DNA of 64,000 nt from Candidatus Zhuqueibacterota bacterium (GCA_016928775.1 JAFGKD010000033.1:124001-188000); one strand, 5' to 3'; counted from the stretch's first letter, positions 46,101 to 55,260 are shown. Made by a program: numbers and translations. The notes: generated by a model not told the origin, from the sequence alone.

Positions 46101-46520
46101 CACCTGTGACAACGCGGCCTCGATCAAAGAAATGGAGTATTTATCTCTATCTCGTTCAAAGTTCTCATACAACTGGAGAGCGTTCACCAATCGATCATCA
46201 ATATTTTTATAATAGCGTCCCACTCTCAGCGCAATGGCAACCATATCCGGATGAAACAACGACAAAAAATATCGTATGGCTCGACCCAGGAATAAAAATC
46301 CGAGCACTGCGATCATGAGCAACAGGACACTGAGGGAAACGGTGCGTCCGGCAACGGATAACTGAAAGGCAGACTCCAGCAGTACAAATAGAAAAACAGC
46401 CGGTGCTGCAGCCATGAGGAAATAGAGAACTTGTCTCAGCGCCTGTAGACTTTTATCTTTGCGATGGTACGATTTGAGATTGGCGACAAGCTTGTCATAT
46501 GTTGGCGTATTTTGCTTCAT
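43149..46520 (-). CDS. DUF4175-like membrane protein with long coiled coil
   Basis: A protein of 1123 residues. Three membrane segments lie near 30-50, 58-80 and 167-190. A beta-rich extracytoplasmic region (about 200-530) follows, with FVVKPGDTQVIKGDDVLVSAW and the PPAYAN...LEENIGDISALKGSKI signature of DUF4175 proteins. From about 540 to 1090 it is a long, glutamine/glutamate/methionine-rich coiled coil (for example QQRDIEQQIEQMTQQLDEMIE and MQNMQQQ). This family is often encoded beside MoxR ATPases, DUF58 and DUF4159 proteins. The first gene of this operon encodes DUF4159, overlapping this start by four bases. Its job is unknown; an envelope or mechanical role is a guess. Confidence 0.82.
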   Translation of the reverse strand: MKQNTPTYDKLVANLKSYHRKDKSLQALRQVLYFLMAAAPAVFLFVLLESAFQLSVAGRTVSLSVLLLMIAVLGFLFLGRAIRYFLSLFHPDMVAIALRVGRYYKNIDDRLVNALQLYENFERDRDKYSISLIEAALSQVGDILARERFSAKVETQKVKNAVRYAAGVALFTLVPVFSFGSFFSAGFFRLVHPRQNFVIRPAITFVVKPGDTQVIKGDDVLVSAWVSDTTVMSLSLKLQNRFGENKIDLNRAKSDSFTYTISNVRDSLRYSFFFQDFASPVHSIFPIERPVLRSLNVKIEPPAYANIDPYILEENIGDISALKGSKISLSGLANKNLSSGYLLFSDEQKSDLAMQGRRIAAAFNVSRDDFYTIHLMDQDGYSSLSPIKYQINVIPDNFPIVRIIRPGKDIDLEEDMTIPLAIEAEDDFGISQLRLAYQLIPGGEGDIDSSRFVYSDIQDFNYGEDLLRVMLNWDLSQLDMFPTDVLVYFVQVYDADMISGPKSARSTVYRARFPSLYEMYEEMANDQDEVTTSFEETLEKTRALQNKLDDLTLEMKRTIEMDWQQKQEIDEAVQQQRDIEQQIEQMTQQLDEMIEKMEKNDLFTAETIEKFQEIQQLYQDLMTPELEDTMRKMSEAMQNLNEEMIRQAMEKLKLNADDYNKALDRTISLLKKLKAEQKLDQALKMAQDLADRQSDITEGSQKQQAEHERLQKEQERINQDADALSQVLDELQRESKEIPMLPSEQINDAAAEMQSQNFQENLDALQNMLAQNQMAAAPKTSSNIQKSFEKMASNLEMAKQMMSGEMQRQAMQAMRKLSRELLQLSKQQEELMQQTRDVARNSSEYPELANRQQEIASGLDRVTDEMSAVMNESFGIDPQVSQSLGKAMAHMDTALREMENRNASNASENQGSSMANINSAIRRMQQSMQNMQQQGGSGGMSYQQFLQQMQQLAGAQGQINQQTPQAGSNGQLSLGQQAALARLAAEQRQVRKSMEELAREAEGMSEVLGSLDKIAEDMKKVEQDFANNNISRDTINRQNRILSRMLDAQKSVHRREFSRERKAETGKNYVTTSPDALPADLGERKNQLEQDLLRAKKEGYSRDYLKVIEEYFKALTEHDISTE

Positions 46521-47197
46521 TGTGTCAAAGCGTAAATAATGATATTTGTACCCATTTCAAATGCTTTTTCGCGAACCGGCTGGGGATCGCCATGTACATC
46601 CTGATCAGCCCAGCCGTCTGAAATATTTGTGTTAAAGCTGTAAAACACGACCATACGTCCCTCGTGAAAATAAGCGTAGGCGCGTGGCGGCCCACCGTCG
46701 TGCTCGTGAATTTTTGGCAGGCCGTTGGGAAACTCAAAATGACTAAAAAATATATCGTGCGAAAACGGCACCTCAACCATTTCCTTGTCCGGGAACACTT
46801 TATGCATCTCGCGACGAAAATATTGATCCATTCCGTAATCGTCATCAGCGAACAGAAATCCACCGCTTTTGAGATAGTTGGACAGTCTCTCGATTTCGCC
46901 AGTCGAAAAAGATATACGACCGTGTCCGGTCATAAACAGAAATGGATAAGAAAAGAGGTCTTCGTCCATAAGCGAGACACGGCGCTCCTCTTGCGCAACA
47001 TTGATTGTAGCGTGTTGTCGAAGAAAATCCAGCATATTGGGAATAATTGACGGGTCATTATACCAGTCACCACCGCCACCATATTTCAACCTCGCAATGG
47101 TAAAGTGACTCGAAAAAGCTTTTTCTTGCGCCCGTATGCGACTACAACACGAACACACGCCCAGAAAAATAACAATACTATAGAGAACATTCTTCAT
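46517..47197 (-). CDS. Secreted DUF4159 protein
   Basis: A protein of 226 residues with signal peptide (MKNVLYSIVIFLGVCSCCSRIRA). The mature start FTIARLKYGGGGDWYNDPSIIPNM and the later FLFMTGHGRISFS, LKSGGFLFADDDYG and HEHDGGPPRAYAYFHEGRMVVFYSFN are hallmarks of DUF4159, a glutamine-amidotransferase-like fold. It is the first gene of the DUF4159-DUF4175-TPR cluster. The gene lies 32 bases after an intrinsic terminator, with no evident promoter of its own. Confidence 0.9.
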   Translation of the reverse strand: MKNVLYSIVIFLGVCSCCSRIRAQEKAFSSHFTIARLKYGGGGDWYNDPSIIPNMLDFLRQHATINVAQEERRVSLMDEDLFSYPFLFMTGHGRISFSTGEIERLSNYLKSGGFLFADDDYGMDQYFRREMHKVFPDKEMVEVPFSHDIFFSHFEFPNGLPKIHEHDGGPPRAYAYFHEGRMVVFYSFNTNISDGWADQDVHGDPQPVREKAFEMGTNIIIYALTQ

Positions 47198-47229
47198 ATT
47201 TGCTCAGTATCAACAATCAGGCCATAATC

Positions 47230-47255
47230 AAAAAAGCCGGCAAGTAACCGGCTTT
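47230..47255 (-). terminator. Intrinsic terminator after the parvulin genes
   Basis: AAAGCCGG (47233-47240) and CCGGCTTT (47248-47255) form an 8-base-pair stem with a 7-base loop. On the minus strand Ts follow (47235-47230). It lies 21 bases after the stop of the SurA-like gene. Confidence 0.88.
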
Positions 47256-47276
47256 CTTTTTGTGGACACTTTGGAT

Positions 47277-48572
47277 TTACATCAAGGATTCATCTTTATA
47301 CTCGATATATATTTCCTTTTTCATCTGATCGATCCACTTTTTCAGTTCTTGTTGCTTTTTATATTGAAGTGCCATTTCCTGAATTTGATCATAATCCTTG
47401 TCAAAGTCGATTTCACGGGCGTCTTCTCTGGAATTTAGCTTCAGGATATGAAAGCCGTATTCTGTTTTGACCGGTTCACTTATCTCGCCGACCTCAACAT
47501 CGTCTAATGCAAAAACAAATTCTTTCGCCATACTACGCAACTGATCAACCTCGAAAGTTCCCAGGTGTCCTCGGTCATTTTTGGTTGATGCATCATCTGA
47601 ATATTGCTCAACCATTTCGACAAAATCAGCGCCATTAACGAGCTGGCCATGAATGCTTTTAATTTTTTCGGCTGCTGCAATTTGGTCTTCCTGGGTGGGC
47701 TTTATGCTGATTAAAATATGACGCGTATGAATTTTCTCACCGCGCTTTTCTTCCAATTTAATAATATGAAAGCCAAATTGACTTTCAACAATATCAGAAA
47801 TTTCACCCGGCTGAAGCGCAAAAGCGGCTTCGGCGTATTCTCGCACAAAATCCTCTCTCGCCATAAAGCCGAGATCTCCGCCGCGCTGGGCTGAGGCCTG
47901 ATCATCCGACGTAGTGCGCGCTAATTCCGCAAAATCCTCTCCATCCAAAAGGCGCTTGCGGATATTGATCGCCTTTTCCATTGCTTCGATACGTGCTTTT
48001 TCACCGGGTTTTGCTTCAATGATAATATGACTAATATCGATAGTTTCATTTCTCCGTCCCAGGGAATCCTTCATTGTCCGATAAAAATCTTTGACTTCAC
48101 GTCGATTCACGCTGACATTCATAAGCTTTTGATCTTGCACAGCTTTGGCGCGCAGTTCTTTTTCAATATCTTCGCGGTAATTACGTCGAATGCGCGACAG
48201 CGGCATACCAAAAACCTCCTCCAGCTTTTCCTGGCCGCCAGCTTGCTGAATGGCTGTTTGCATTTGTTGTTCGAGGTAAGCTTCAATCTGCCGTTCTTCC
48301 GCTTCGATCGTATCTTTGTCGGCTTGAATCACCAACAATTCTTTCGTCACAATGTTTTGTGCGGCAATTTTTCGAAATTCCATAAATTTTTCCTGATTCT
48401 TCGACGGATCAATGCCGAGCTGGGCCGTCATCAACCAGGCCATTTGGGTCACTTCAGATTCAAGGATAATCTCATCGTCCACTATGGCGACGATTCGATC
48501 AAGTAACTCCTGACCCTGACCATGAATCCCAAAAAGGAGTATGCATATGAAAAATTTTGCAAAAATCTTCAT
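47277..48572 (-). CDS. SurA-like periplasmic peptidyl-prolyl isomerase
   Basis: A protein of 431 residues with signal peptide (MKIFAKFFICILLFGIHGQG) and a mature start ELLDRIVAIVDDEIILESEV, the SurA N-terminal helix. Two parvulin domains follow: ISHIIIEAKPGEKAR...LGFMAREDFV and HTRHILISIKPTQED...GHLGTFEVDQL, each ending GFHIIKLE or GFHILKLN. It helps outer-membrane proteins fold. A C-terminal helix (EYKDESLM) completes it. It is the last of three tandem parvulin genes, four bases after the previous one. Confidence 0.95.
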   Translation of the reverse strand: MKIFAKFFICILLFGIHGQGQELLDRIVAIVDDEIILESEVTQMAWLMTAQLGIDPSKNQEKFMEFRKIAAQNIVTKELLVIQADKDTIEAEERQIEAYLEQQMQTAIQQAGGQEKLEEVFGMPLSRIRRNYREDIEKELRAKAVQDQKLMNVSVNRREVKDFYRTMKDSLGRRNETIDISHIIIEAKPGEKARIEAMEKAINIRKRLLDGEDFAELARTTSDDQASAQRGGDLGFMAREDFVREYAEAAFALQPGEISDIVESQFGFHIIKLEEKRGEKIHTRHILISIKPTQEDQIAAAEKIKSIHGQLVNGADFVEMVEQYSDDASTKNDRGHLGTFEVDQLRSMAKEFVFALDDVEVGEISEPVKTEYGFHILKLNSREDAREIDFDKDYDQIQEMALQYKKQQELKKWIDQMKKEIYIEYKDESLM

Positions 48573-48575
48573 TTT

Positions 48576-49436
48576 TTATCTCTCTAAATTCAATGAATCC
48601 AGATAATTCCAATTGATCTCAACCCGATAATGTTCTTGAAGTTGCTTCAAAAGATTTTTATAAGTATCTTCTCGGGTTTTTGCTCTAATCCTCCACTCAA
48701 TTAAATCCTTTACTTCTTCAAATGTCTGCTCTTCACCTTTTTTGCGAACCCCAAGAACAAGAACAAGATAATAACCCAAAGAAGTTCTAATTGGAGTTGA
48801 CACGGTGTTTATTGACAGCGACGCAAGTCTTGTTGCCACAGGATCGGGAAGCGCATTTGGCATGACCCAACCCAATTTGCCGCCGTTTTCCTTACTGGCA
48901 TCTAACGACTGTTCTCTGGCAAGAGTTTCAAAATCCTCACCATTCAACAGGCTGCGTCGAACGCGATAAGCCTCGGCAGATGATTCAACAAGTAAAAGCT
49001 GGACATTATAGAAATCATGCTCTCGAATAAATTCAGAAGACTTTTCCTTGTAATATGCTTCCATTTCTTTATTTGAGACAGAAATTTGGCTATCGATCTT
49101 TTCATGCAAATATGCCGCAACAATAAAATCCTTTTTCAGCTCATTGACTTTTTTTTGTATATCCGGATGTTTATCAAATTCATCTGTAACAGCCGCCTGA
49201 TAGATCAGCTCCTTTTCGGACCACCGTTCGATGTAATTGGCAATTTGAGTTTTGGATATTTCGAGTCCCGGATTATCCATAATGAATACATTGAGGTCGC
49301 TCACATGCAATTTTTCTTTGCCAGAAGATACGACAACCGGAGAATCATTATTATTGCCCCCTCTTTCACCACATGAAACGAGACCAAGTGCGATACAGAG
49401 TAATGCAGCGTTAGCTATTTTTTTTTGACTCATCAT
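48576..49436 (-). CDS. Parvulin-type (PpiC) lipoprotein
   Basis: A protein of 286 residues with lipobox GLVSC near residue 22, so a lipoprotein. A SurA-like helical domain (DLNVFIMDNPGLEISKTQI) precedes a single parvulin domain (YNVQLLLVESSAEAYRVRR, NGGKLGWVMPNALPD, TSLGYYLVLVLGVRKKG). It is probably a periplasmic or outer-membrane-bound PrsA/SurA-type folding factor. The start overlaps the end of the upstream parvulin gene by 26 bases. Confidence 0.9.
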   Translation of the reverse strand: MMSQKKIANAALLCIALGLVSCGERGGNNNDSPVVVSSGKEKLHVSDLNVFIMDNPGLEISKTQIANYIERWSEKELIYQAAVTDEFDKHPDIQKKVNELKKDFIVAAYLHEKIDSQISVSNKEMEAYYKEKSSEFIREHDFYNVQLLLVESSAEAYRVRRSLLNGEDFETLAREQSLDASKENGGKLGWVMPNALPDPVATRLASLSINTVSTPIRTSLGYYLVLVLGVRKKGEEQTFEEVKDLIEWRIRAKTREDTYKNLLKQLQEHYRVEINWNYLDSLNLER

Positions 49437-51153
49437 TCGTTATCTCAAATTGTTTCATGATGACATGCGAAAATATGGCAATGGGATACTCCTGTCTCAG
49501 CTTTTCCAGCCATTCGTCATAAAGTTTATCCCTCAATTCGATTCGTTTTTCTCTTCGAATACCGGCCCGGACATCTTCAAAGGGCTTTAATTCTCCCGCT
49601 TGACGATCTCTTATCTTCACTATGGAGAAACGATTTTCATATTTAATTGGTTCCGAGATTTCACCCTGTTTTAGTCTGACAGCCGCTCGTCCGATCGAAC
49701 CATATTGTCGCCAGGTTATAAATCCCAAAACACCTGCTTTTTCTTTGGTCTCCTGGCGCTCATTGAATTTCACTGCAAGACTATCAAAATTCTCCCCTGA
49801 CATCGCTTTTTGATAGATGTCGTATGCAAGAGATGAATCCGAAACCAAAATTTCTTGAACGTTTACCGAAATATCATTTTCATACCAGTGAAGATGTTCA
49901 TTATAGTGTGCCAAGAGTTCTTCTTCAGGTATGTTCACATTATTGTCAACTTTGACACGACGTATGCGTGCGATCATGCCGCTTTCTTTCTCTTGCCGAA
50001 CAGATTTCTTGATGTCAGGGCGCAGGTGTACATATTTACTGTACCCATACTTTATAATTAAAACTCGCGGCACATTGCGATTCAGAAACTCGAGCACCGA
50101 TGGCTTGGTATCCAAAGCTGGCCGACGCATGGGAGAAATTTCGTTATATGTTGTCAATAAATTTTCGAATGTATAGGCACCGCCTTTGTAGACGGCTAAT
50201 TGAAAATCGCGTTCTTCTGGAGATAACACGTCCAAAAATTGTTTTGGATCTCGACGCATATTGACTTTATCTTTCCTATTTTTCTCTTGTATGACCAAAA
50301 CAAGCGATAACAAACTGTCAATATTGTCCTCTATTATCTGTGCGTTATAACGATCTTCAATTTTACGTCTGAACCTTCTGTAGGTGCTATCCAGTGCTGC
50401 CGCATTTTCGCGCATTAAACGTTGCCTTATTGATTCTTTTTCTTTTTCATATTGTTGTTGAGCCGCTTCACGTACCTGTTCCAATTTGATAATGTGCCAT
50501 CCTTTTGCTGATTTGATGACCTCTGAAATCTGACCAACATGCAAACGCGATATTGTATCGAATATCTCTGCTCCCCATTCTTTGGGATCGTATTTGATAA
50601 ATCCGAGGTCACCATTTTTGCCGGCACTTTTTGTATCTTTGGAATATTCACGCGCCAGCTCACCAAAATCTTCTCCCCGCAGAGCACGGCTGCGAATCTT
50701 TTTTAGGCTGGCTATCGTTTGTACAGAGTCAGCATTGAATGGCAAATAAATATGTCGTACCCGCCATTCTTTGGAAAGCTTTTTATATCTTTCCCTGATC
50801 ATGCTCTCTTTGACGATTCGGTCGATAATCTCATTATCAATGATGTGCGAATAAACTCTTCGAGCCTCAATATCTTTTATTCTTGACACCACAACGGAAT
50901 CCTGATCAAAGCCGGATCTATAGGCATCACACAATTTCAATTTCTCTTCGACGAGCGTATTGATGTGGGGTGAAATATCCGCCATACTGTTGGTAGCCCC
51001 TCCTCTACGACTTTCGATTAGCTCCTCAAGCTCCTGTAAATAAATGAGATAATTCCCCACGCGCGCGATTGGCGTGGCTCGATTACAAGAGAAAAAAAAT
51101 AACACAATCCCCATAAAAACAGCAAGATAAATCCATTTTGTTTTCTTCTTCAT
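49411..51153 (-). CDS. Parvulin-type (PpiC) lipoprotein with two isomerase domains
   Basis: A protein of 580 residues with lipobox FFFSC (near residue 23). The first parvulin domain is VRHIYLPFNADSVQTI...DLGFIKYDPKEWG...KGWHIIKLE. The second is VQEILVSDSSLAYDIY...AGVLGFITWRQYG...YENRFSIVKIRD. Helical segments precede and follow. It starts the parvulin trio, 64 bases after mfd. The upstream gap holds an AT-rich stretch with a TATAAA but no clear -35. Confidence 0.92.
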   Translation of the reverse strand: MKKKTKWIYLAVFMGIVLFFFSCNRATPIARVGNYLIYLQELEELIESRRGGATNSMADISPHINTLVEEKLKLCDAYRSGFDQDSVVVSRIKDIEARRVYSHIIDNEIIDRIVKESMIRERYKKLSKEWRVRHIYLPFNADSVQTIASLKKIRSRALRGEDFGELAREYSKDTKSAGKNGDLGFIKYDPKEWGAEIFDTISRLHVGQISEVIKSAKGWHIIKLEQVREAAQQQYEKEKESIRQRLMRENAAALDSTYRRFRRKIEDRYNAQIIEDNIDSLLSLVLVIQEKNRKDKVNMRRDPKQFLDVLSPEERDFQLAVYKGGAYTFENLLTTYNEISPMRRPALDTKPSVLEFLNRNVPRVLIIKYGYSKYVHLRPDIKKSVRQEKESGMIARIRRVKVDNNVNIPEEELLAHYNEHLHWYENDISVNVQEILVSDSSLAYDIYQKAMSGENFDSLAVKFNERQETKEKAGVLGFITWRQYGSIGRAAVRLKQGEISEPIKYENRFSIVKIRDRQAGELKPFEDVRAGIRREKRIELRDKLYDEWLEKLRQEYPIAIFSHVIMKQFEITNDESKKNS

Positions 51154-51217
51154 CGGGCCTTGTTCCTTTTCTGTCTATCTGTTTGTTTTATAGGCAATTA
51201 ACTTAAAATTTACATAT

Positions 51218-54200
51218 TTAAACAATACTTTGCAAGAACTTTTTCGCGACATTCAAACTCGATTGATGCGGTGGCGTCTTTATAACAAAGCCGAGAGTCT
51301 TTTGGCTCTGTTTGATTTCAAAGTTAGTCGGAGCATTTTGAATTATTTCAGTCAACCAAGAACGGAATGTATCGCCGGCAGGAAGAGAATCATAATCAAA
51401 TTCTCCTTCTATGACATTTTTTCGAATTCGAACGTGTGTCAATCGTGCTCGGGTTGCGAGTATTTTAACAAGAATATAGTCTAAGAGATTCTGAACGCAC
51501 GCCGGAGCGGCTCCGAACCTGTCGTTGAGCTCTCCGTGAATATCCTCAACTGTTTCCACCTTGGCAGCCTTTACCAGGCGTCGGTAGATATCTACGCGCT
51601 CTGATTGTGAGGCAATATAATCTTCTGGTATATAGGCATCGACAGCGCACACAACCTTTGCTTCAAAGCCGTTTTCTTGTTCGCTTTTGTCTTCGACATT
51701 CAACTCTTGTTTTATCTCGGCGATAGTTTGCGCAATTATTTTGGTATAGAGTTCATAGCCCAAAGCATTCACGAACCCGGTTTGTTCAGCGCCAAAGATG
51801 TTGCCAGCGCCGCGTATTTCCAGATCACGCATGGCAATTTTATAGCCTGATCCCAGCTCAGAATATTCCTGGATCGTTTGTAATCTTTTAATCGCATCGC
51901 GGGTCAACTTGCGCATGGGAGGGACAAGCAGATAGGCAAAGGCTTGTACATCAGATCGACCGACTCGTCCTCGAAGCTGATAGAGTTGGGCCAGGCCAAA
52001 TTTATCCGCCCGATTGATGATTAACGTATTGGCTTTTGGCATATCAATACCTGATTCGATAATCATCGTACACACAAGCACCTGCACCTCCCCCTGAATA
52101 AATTTGAGCATAACCTTTTCGAGCTGATGGCCTTTCATTTGTCCATGCGCGACGGCAATGTTCGCTTCTGGAATGAGTTTATTGAGCTGCGCGCTGATGC
52201 CGTAGATGGATTGCACGCGGTTATGAACAAAAAACACCTGGCCGCCGCGATCAATCTCGCGCAAGATTGCCTCGCGAATGAGCTGTTCGTCAAAGCGGCT
52301 CACCTCTGTTTTGATGGGAATTCGATTATGCGGTGGCGAATTGATAATGGACATGTCTTTTGCTCCCATCAAAGCCATGTGCATCGTTCGCGGAATAGGT
52401 GTCGCGGAGAGGGTGAGCGTATCCACTGTTTGTTTGAGGAGCTTTAGTTTTTCCTTATGAACGACGCCGAAGCGCTGTTCCTCATCAACAATGAGGAGTC
52501 CCAAATCTTTAAACGCGACATCTTTTGACAGCAAACGATGCGTCCCGATAACAATGTCCAGCCCACCGTTGCCAAGCTGTTCGATGATCCTCTTTTGTTG
52601 CTTTAATGTTTTAAATCGTGATAAAACACTCATATGAATAGGGTATTGTGACAACCGCTGAGAAAAGGTCGTATAGTGTTGTTCCGCCAGGATAGTTGTC
52701 GGGACAAGCACGGCCACTTGTTTGCCGTCATTGACAGCCTTAAAAGCGGCTCGTACAGCGACTTCTGTCTTTCCGTATCCCACATCGCCACAAATGAGTC
52801 GATCCATTGGCTGCGCGGTCTGCATATCTTTTTTCACATCGGAAATAGCGCTTAATTGGTCGATTGTCTCTTCAAACTGGAAAGACGCTTCCAATTCTTT
52901 TTGCCAGACCGTGTCCGAAGAAAAAGCATACCCCGGTCGCATTTTTCGTGTTGCATATAATTTTAGCAAATCCTCTGTAATTTCTCGAATGCGTTTTTTG
53001 GTGCGCTTTTTTAATCTATCCCAACTTTGACTTCCCAGCTTGCTCAAAGTCGGGATCATTCCATCGGCAGATGAATACTTTTGCACCTGAGCCATTTTCT
53101 CGAGCGGTACATAGAGCTTGTCACTATCTTGATAGGTCAGGGCCAGGCATTCCTGCACTTTGCCATACGCTTTTATTTTTTCGAGGCCTTCGAACTGTCC
53201 TATGCCGTAATCATCATGAACAACATAATCGCCCCGCTTAATGGACAATTGTTCACGAAAAGACATTGATCTTTTTTCAATTTGATTTGGCTTGTGCAAA
53301 CGAACGCGATCATACAATTCCCGCACAGTAAACAAATAAACACCCTTCTCAGGCCAGGAAAATCCGTGCGACAAGTTAAATGTGAATATGTGGATATCTT
53401 GTGGAAAACTCTCTTCTCTCAGCAATTCACACATTCTATCTCGCTGTCCATCAGAATCACACGCCAGGGCTAAAGTCGAATGACTTGTGGATAACAGGTT
53501 GACAACATCCTGTTTGAAGAGTTTAATATTACCGCCATAATGATTGTTTTCATGGATTCCCAAATGGGTGCCCGTATCTTCATTTTGAATATAGGGTACA
53601 ACATCAATCGAAGGATATTTATCGAGATAACGACTGATCGTAGCCGCTTCGTAAAAATAATCAGCATATTTGATTTGTCCATCATGGCGCTCGTCGGCCA
53701 GACGTTGAAAATGCACCTCTACTCGTCGCTGATAATCTTTGATGATAGTTTGCAGCAAAGCTTTATTTTCAGTCCAGAGAATAAAGTCATCCGCGATATA
53801 ATCGAAAATTGAGCTTTGCAAATCGAGATCCAGAACAGTTCTCTCATCGATCGGGCCATACGGTCCGGCACAACCCAATGGCAATATCTCGATATTTGAT
53901 CGTTGCTCGATTGATCTTTGGCTCTCAACGTCAAACAGGCGGATCGACTCAACATCATCTCCCCAAAACTCGATTCGGACCGGGTGTTCATTATCAAAGA
54001 GAAACAGATCGACAATGCCGCCGCGCACACTCATTTCTCCCGGCGCATCAACACGTTCTTCCCGAACAAATCCCATTTCCACAAGCTGTTTGACGAATTG
54101 CTCAAATATCAGCGCGTGACCGACGTGCAGGTTTATTTTATACAACTCAACATCGTCATATTCTGCCACTTTTTCCAAAAGGGCATTTGCTGTGGTGAGA

Positions 54201-54562
54201 ACAACGGAGACTTTTCCCTTGATGAGCGATCCCAGCGTGGAAATGCGCTGTCCGACCTCTGTTCGTGCTGGTCCAATTTCACTCCAGATTCCATTATCAA
54301 GAGAAGGATAGTAGGCAACATCATCGACATTCATCAATTCGCGTAAATCGTCGAAAAAATGTCGTGCAGTGGATTCTGACTCTAAAATGCAAAAAAATTT
54401 TGCATCAGAGTTAAAAGATAAAGCCGAGATAAAAAAAGCTCCGGCAGAACCGGGCAATCCGCTCACAGAAAAATGTTCGCGTGATCTCAGCGCTTTTTGG
54501 ATAGCGCGACACACTGTGTCATTTAAAAAGCAATTCTTTATAACGTCCAATTCTGACATCAA
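51218..54562 (-). CDS. mfd: Transcription-repair coupling factor
   Basis: Mfd removes stalled RNA polymerase from DNA lesions and recruits UvrA. The 1114 residues are typical. The N-terminal UvrB-like module is VRGGIVDLFLFDNEHPVRIEFWGD. The RNA polymerase-interaction domain follows (GDYVVHDDYGIGQFEGL). The helicase motifs are GDVGYGKTEVAVRAAF (Walker A), LLIVDEEQRFGV, LSATPIPRTMHMA, and QLRGRVGRSDVQAFAYL. The C-terminal TRCF domain is complete (VDAYIPEDYI...ERVDIYRRL). It lies 17 bases after rsmG. Confidence 0.98.
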   Translation of the reverse strand: MMSELDVIKNCFLNDTVCRAIQKALRSREHFSVSGLPGSAGAFFISALSFNSDAKFFCILESESTARHFFDDLRELMNVDDVAYYPSLDNGIWSEIGPARTEVGQRISTLGSLIKGKVSVVLTTANALLEKVAEYDDVELYKINLHVGHALIFEQFVKQLVEMGFVREERVDAPGEMSVRGGIVDLFLFDNEHPVRIEFWGDDVESIRLFDVESQRSIEQRSNIEILPLGCAGPYGPIDERTVLDLDLQSSIFDYIADDFILWTENKALLQTIIKDYQRRVEVHFQRLADERHDGQIKYADYFYEAATISRYLDKYPSIDVVPYIQNEDTGTHLGIHENNHYGGNIKLFKQDVVNLLSTSHSTLALACDSDGQRDRMCELLREESFPQDIHIFTFNLSHGFSWPEKGVYLFTVRELYDRVRLHKPNQIEKRSMSFREQLSIKRGDYVVHDDYGIGQFEGLEKIKAYGKVQECLALTYQDSDKLYVPLEKMAQVQKYSSADGMIPTLSKLGSQSWDRLKKRTKKRIREITEDLLKLYATRKMRPGYAFSSDTVWQKELEASFQFEETIDQLSAISDVKKDMQTAQPMDRLICGDVGYGKTEVAVRAAFKAVNDGKQVAVLVPTTILAEQHYTTFSQRLSQYPIHMSVLSRFKTLKQQKRIIEQLGNGGLDIVIGTHRLLSKDVAFKDLGLLIVDEEQRFGVVHKEKLKLLKQTVDTLTLSATPIPRTMHMALMGAKDMSIINSPPHNRIPIKTEVSRFDEQLIREAILREIDRGGQVFFVHNRVQSIYGISAQLNKLIPEANIAVAHGQMKGHQLEKVMLKFIQGEVQVLVCTMIIESGIDMPKANTLIINRADKFGLAQLYQLRGRVGRSDVQAFAYLLVPPMRKLTRDAIKRLQTIQEYSELGSGYKIAMRDLEIRGAGNIFGAEQTGFVNALGYELYTKIIAQTIAEIKQELNVEDKSEQENGFEAKVVCAVDAYIPEDYIASQSERVDIYRRLVKAAKVETVEDIHGELNDRFGAAPACVQNLLDYILVKILATRARLTHVRIRKNVIEGEFDYDSLPAGDTFRSWLTEIIQNAPTNFEIKQSQKTLGFVIKTPPHQSSLNVAKKFLQSIV

Positions 54563-54579
54563 CAGGGCATGAGCACTTT

Positions 54580-55260
54580 TCAGGTTATATTAGACAATTC
54601 GTGCTGTGAGAGAACCACTATCTTTTTTTCCGTCTCCTTCCCGCAGAACGATATAATTTTACAGGACAGCTTGTCATAGCGCAACAGTTCATTGATCTCC
54701 GCATCGACCTGTCCACCTTTCAGGGCAATTAAAATTCCGTCTGGTTTTAACAGCGGGTAGCTCCATCGCCATAAATCGGCCAGCGAGGCGACGGCTCGTG
54801 CAGACACATAGTCGCATACAAAAACGCCCCCCAGCTTTTCTACTCGCTCGCACACAACAGTCGTGTTGCTCAAACGCACCTGTTCAACAGCCTCACGCAA
54901 AAAAAGTGCTCGCATCCGTTTGGATTCCGCAAGCACCACGTGCAGTTCCGGATACATAATGGCGAGCGGAAGTCCGGGAAAACCAGCACCTGATCCAACA
55001 TCAAGCAAACGGCCAGTGCCGGCAATCAGCTTATGTTTGACAATTTCAAGGGATTCAAAAATATGCTTATCAACAATCCTGCTGCGATCTTTTTTTGACA
55101 CCAGATTCTTTCTCAATGTCCACGCTTCAACAAGATCGACATAGTGTGCAAATTGTTTGGCTTGCAGAGACGATAGGTCGAACTCATTGACGAGACGCTC
55201 CATGGCTATATTATTATTAATTAACATAGAAAATGTTTCACGTGGAACACTCACCTTCAT
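54580..55260 (-). CDS. rsmG: 16S rRNA (guanine(527)-N7)-methyltransferase
   Basis: It methylates G527 in 16S rRNA. The 226 residues contain the SAM motif LLDVGSGAGFPGLPLAIMYPE and SARAVASLADLWRWS. The start is uncertain. The first ATG (55260) overlaps the mnmG stop as ATGA, but has no RBS. The residues it adds (VSVPRETF) are encoded by a parS site. The ATG at 55227 (MLINNNIAMERLV) gives a length closer to other RsmG proteins. The order mnmE-mnmG-rsmG is the usual origin-proximal one, but parA and parB do not follow; mfd does. Confidence 0.95.
   Translation of the reverse strand: MKVSVPRETFSMLINNNIAMERLVNEFDLSSLQAKQFAHYVDLVEAWTLRKNLVSKKDRSRIVDKHIFESLEIVKHKLIAGTGRLLDVGSGAGFPGLPLAIMYPELHVVLAESKRMRALFLREAVEQVRLSNTTVVCERVEKLGGVFVCDYVSARAVASLADLWRWSYPLLKPDGILIALKGGQVDAEINELLRYDKLSCKIISFCGKETEKKIVVLSQHELSNIT
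55234..55249. promoter_or_regulatory. parS site 1
   Basis: The minus strand reads TGTTCCACGTGAAACA, a perfect match to the B. subtilis-type consensus TGTTNCACGTGAAACA bound by ParB (Spo0J). It lies just downstream of mnmG, within the possible 5' codons of rsmG. Confidence 0.92.
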
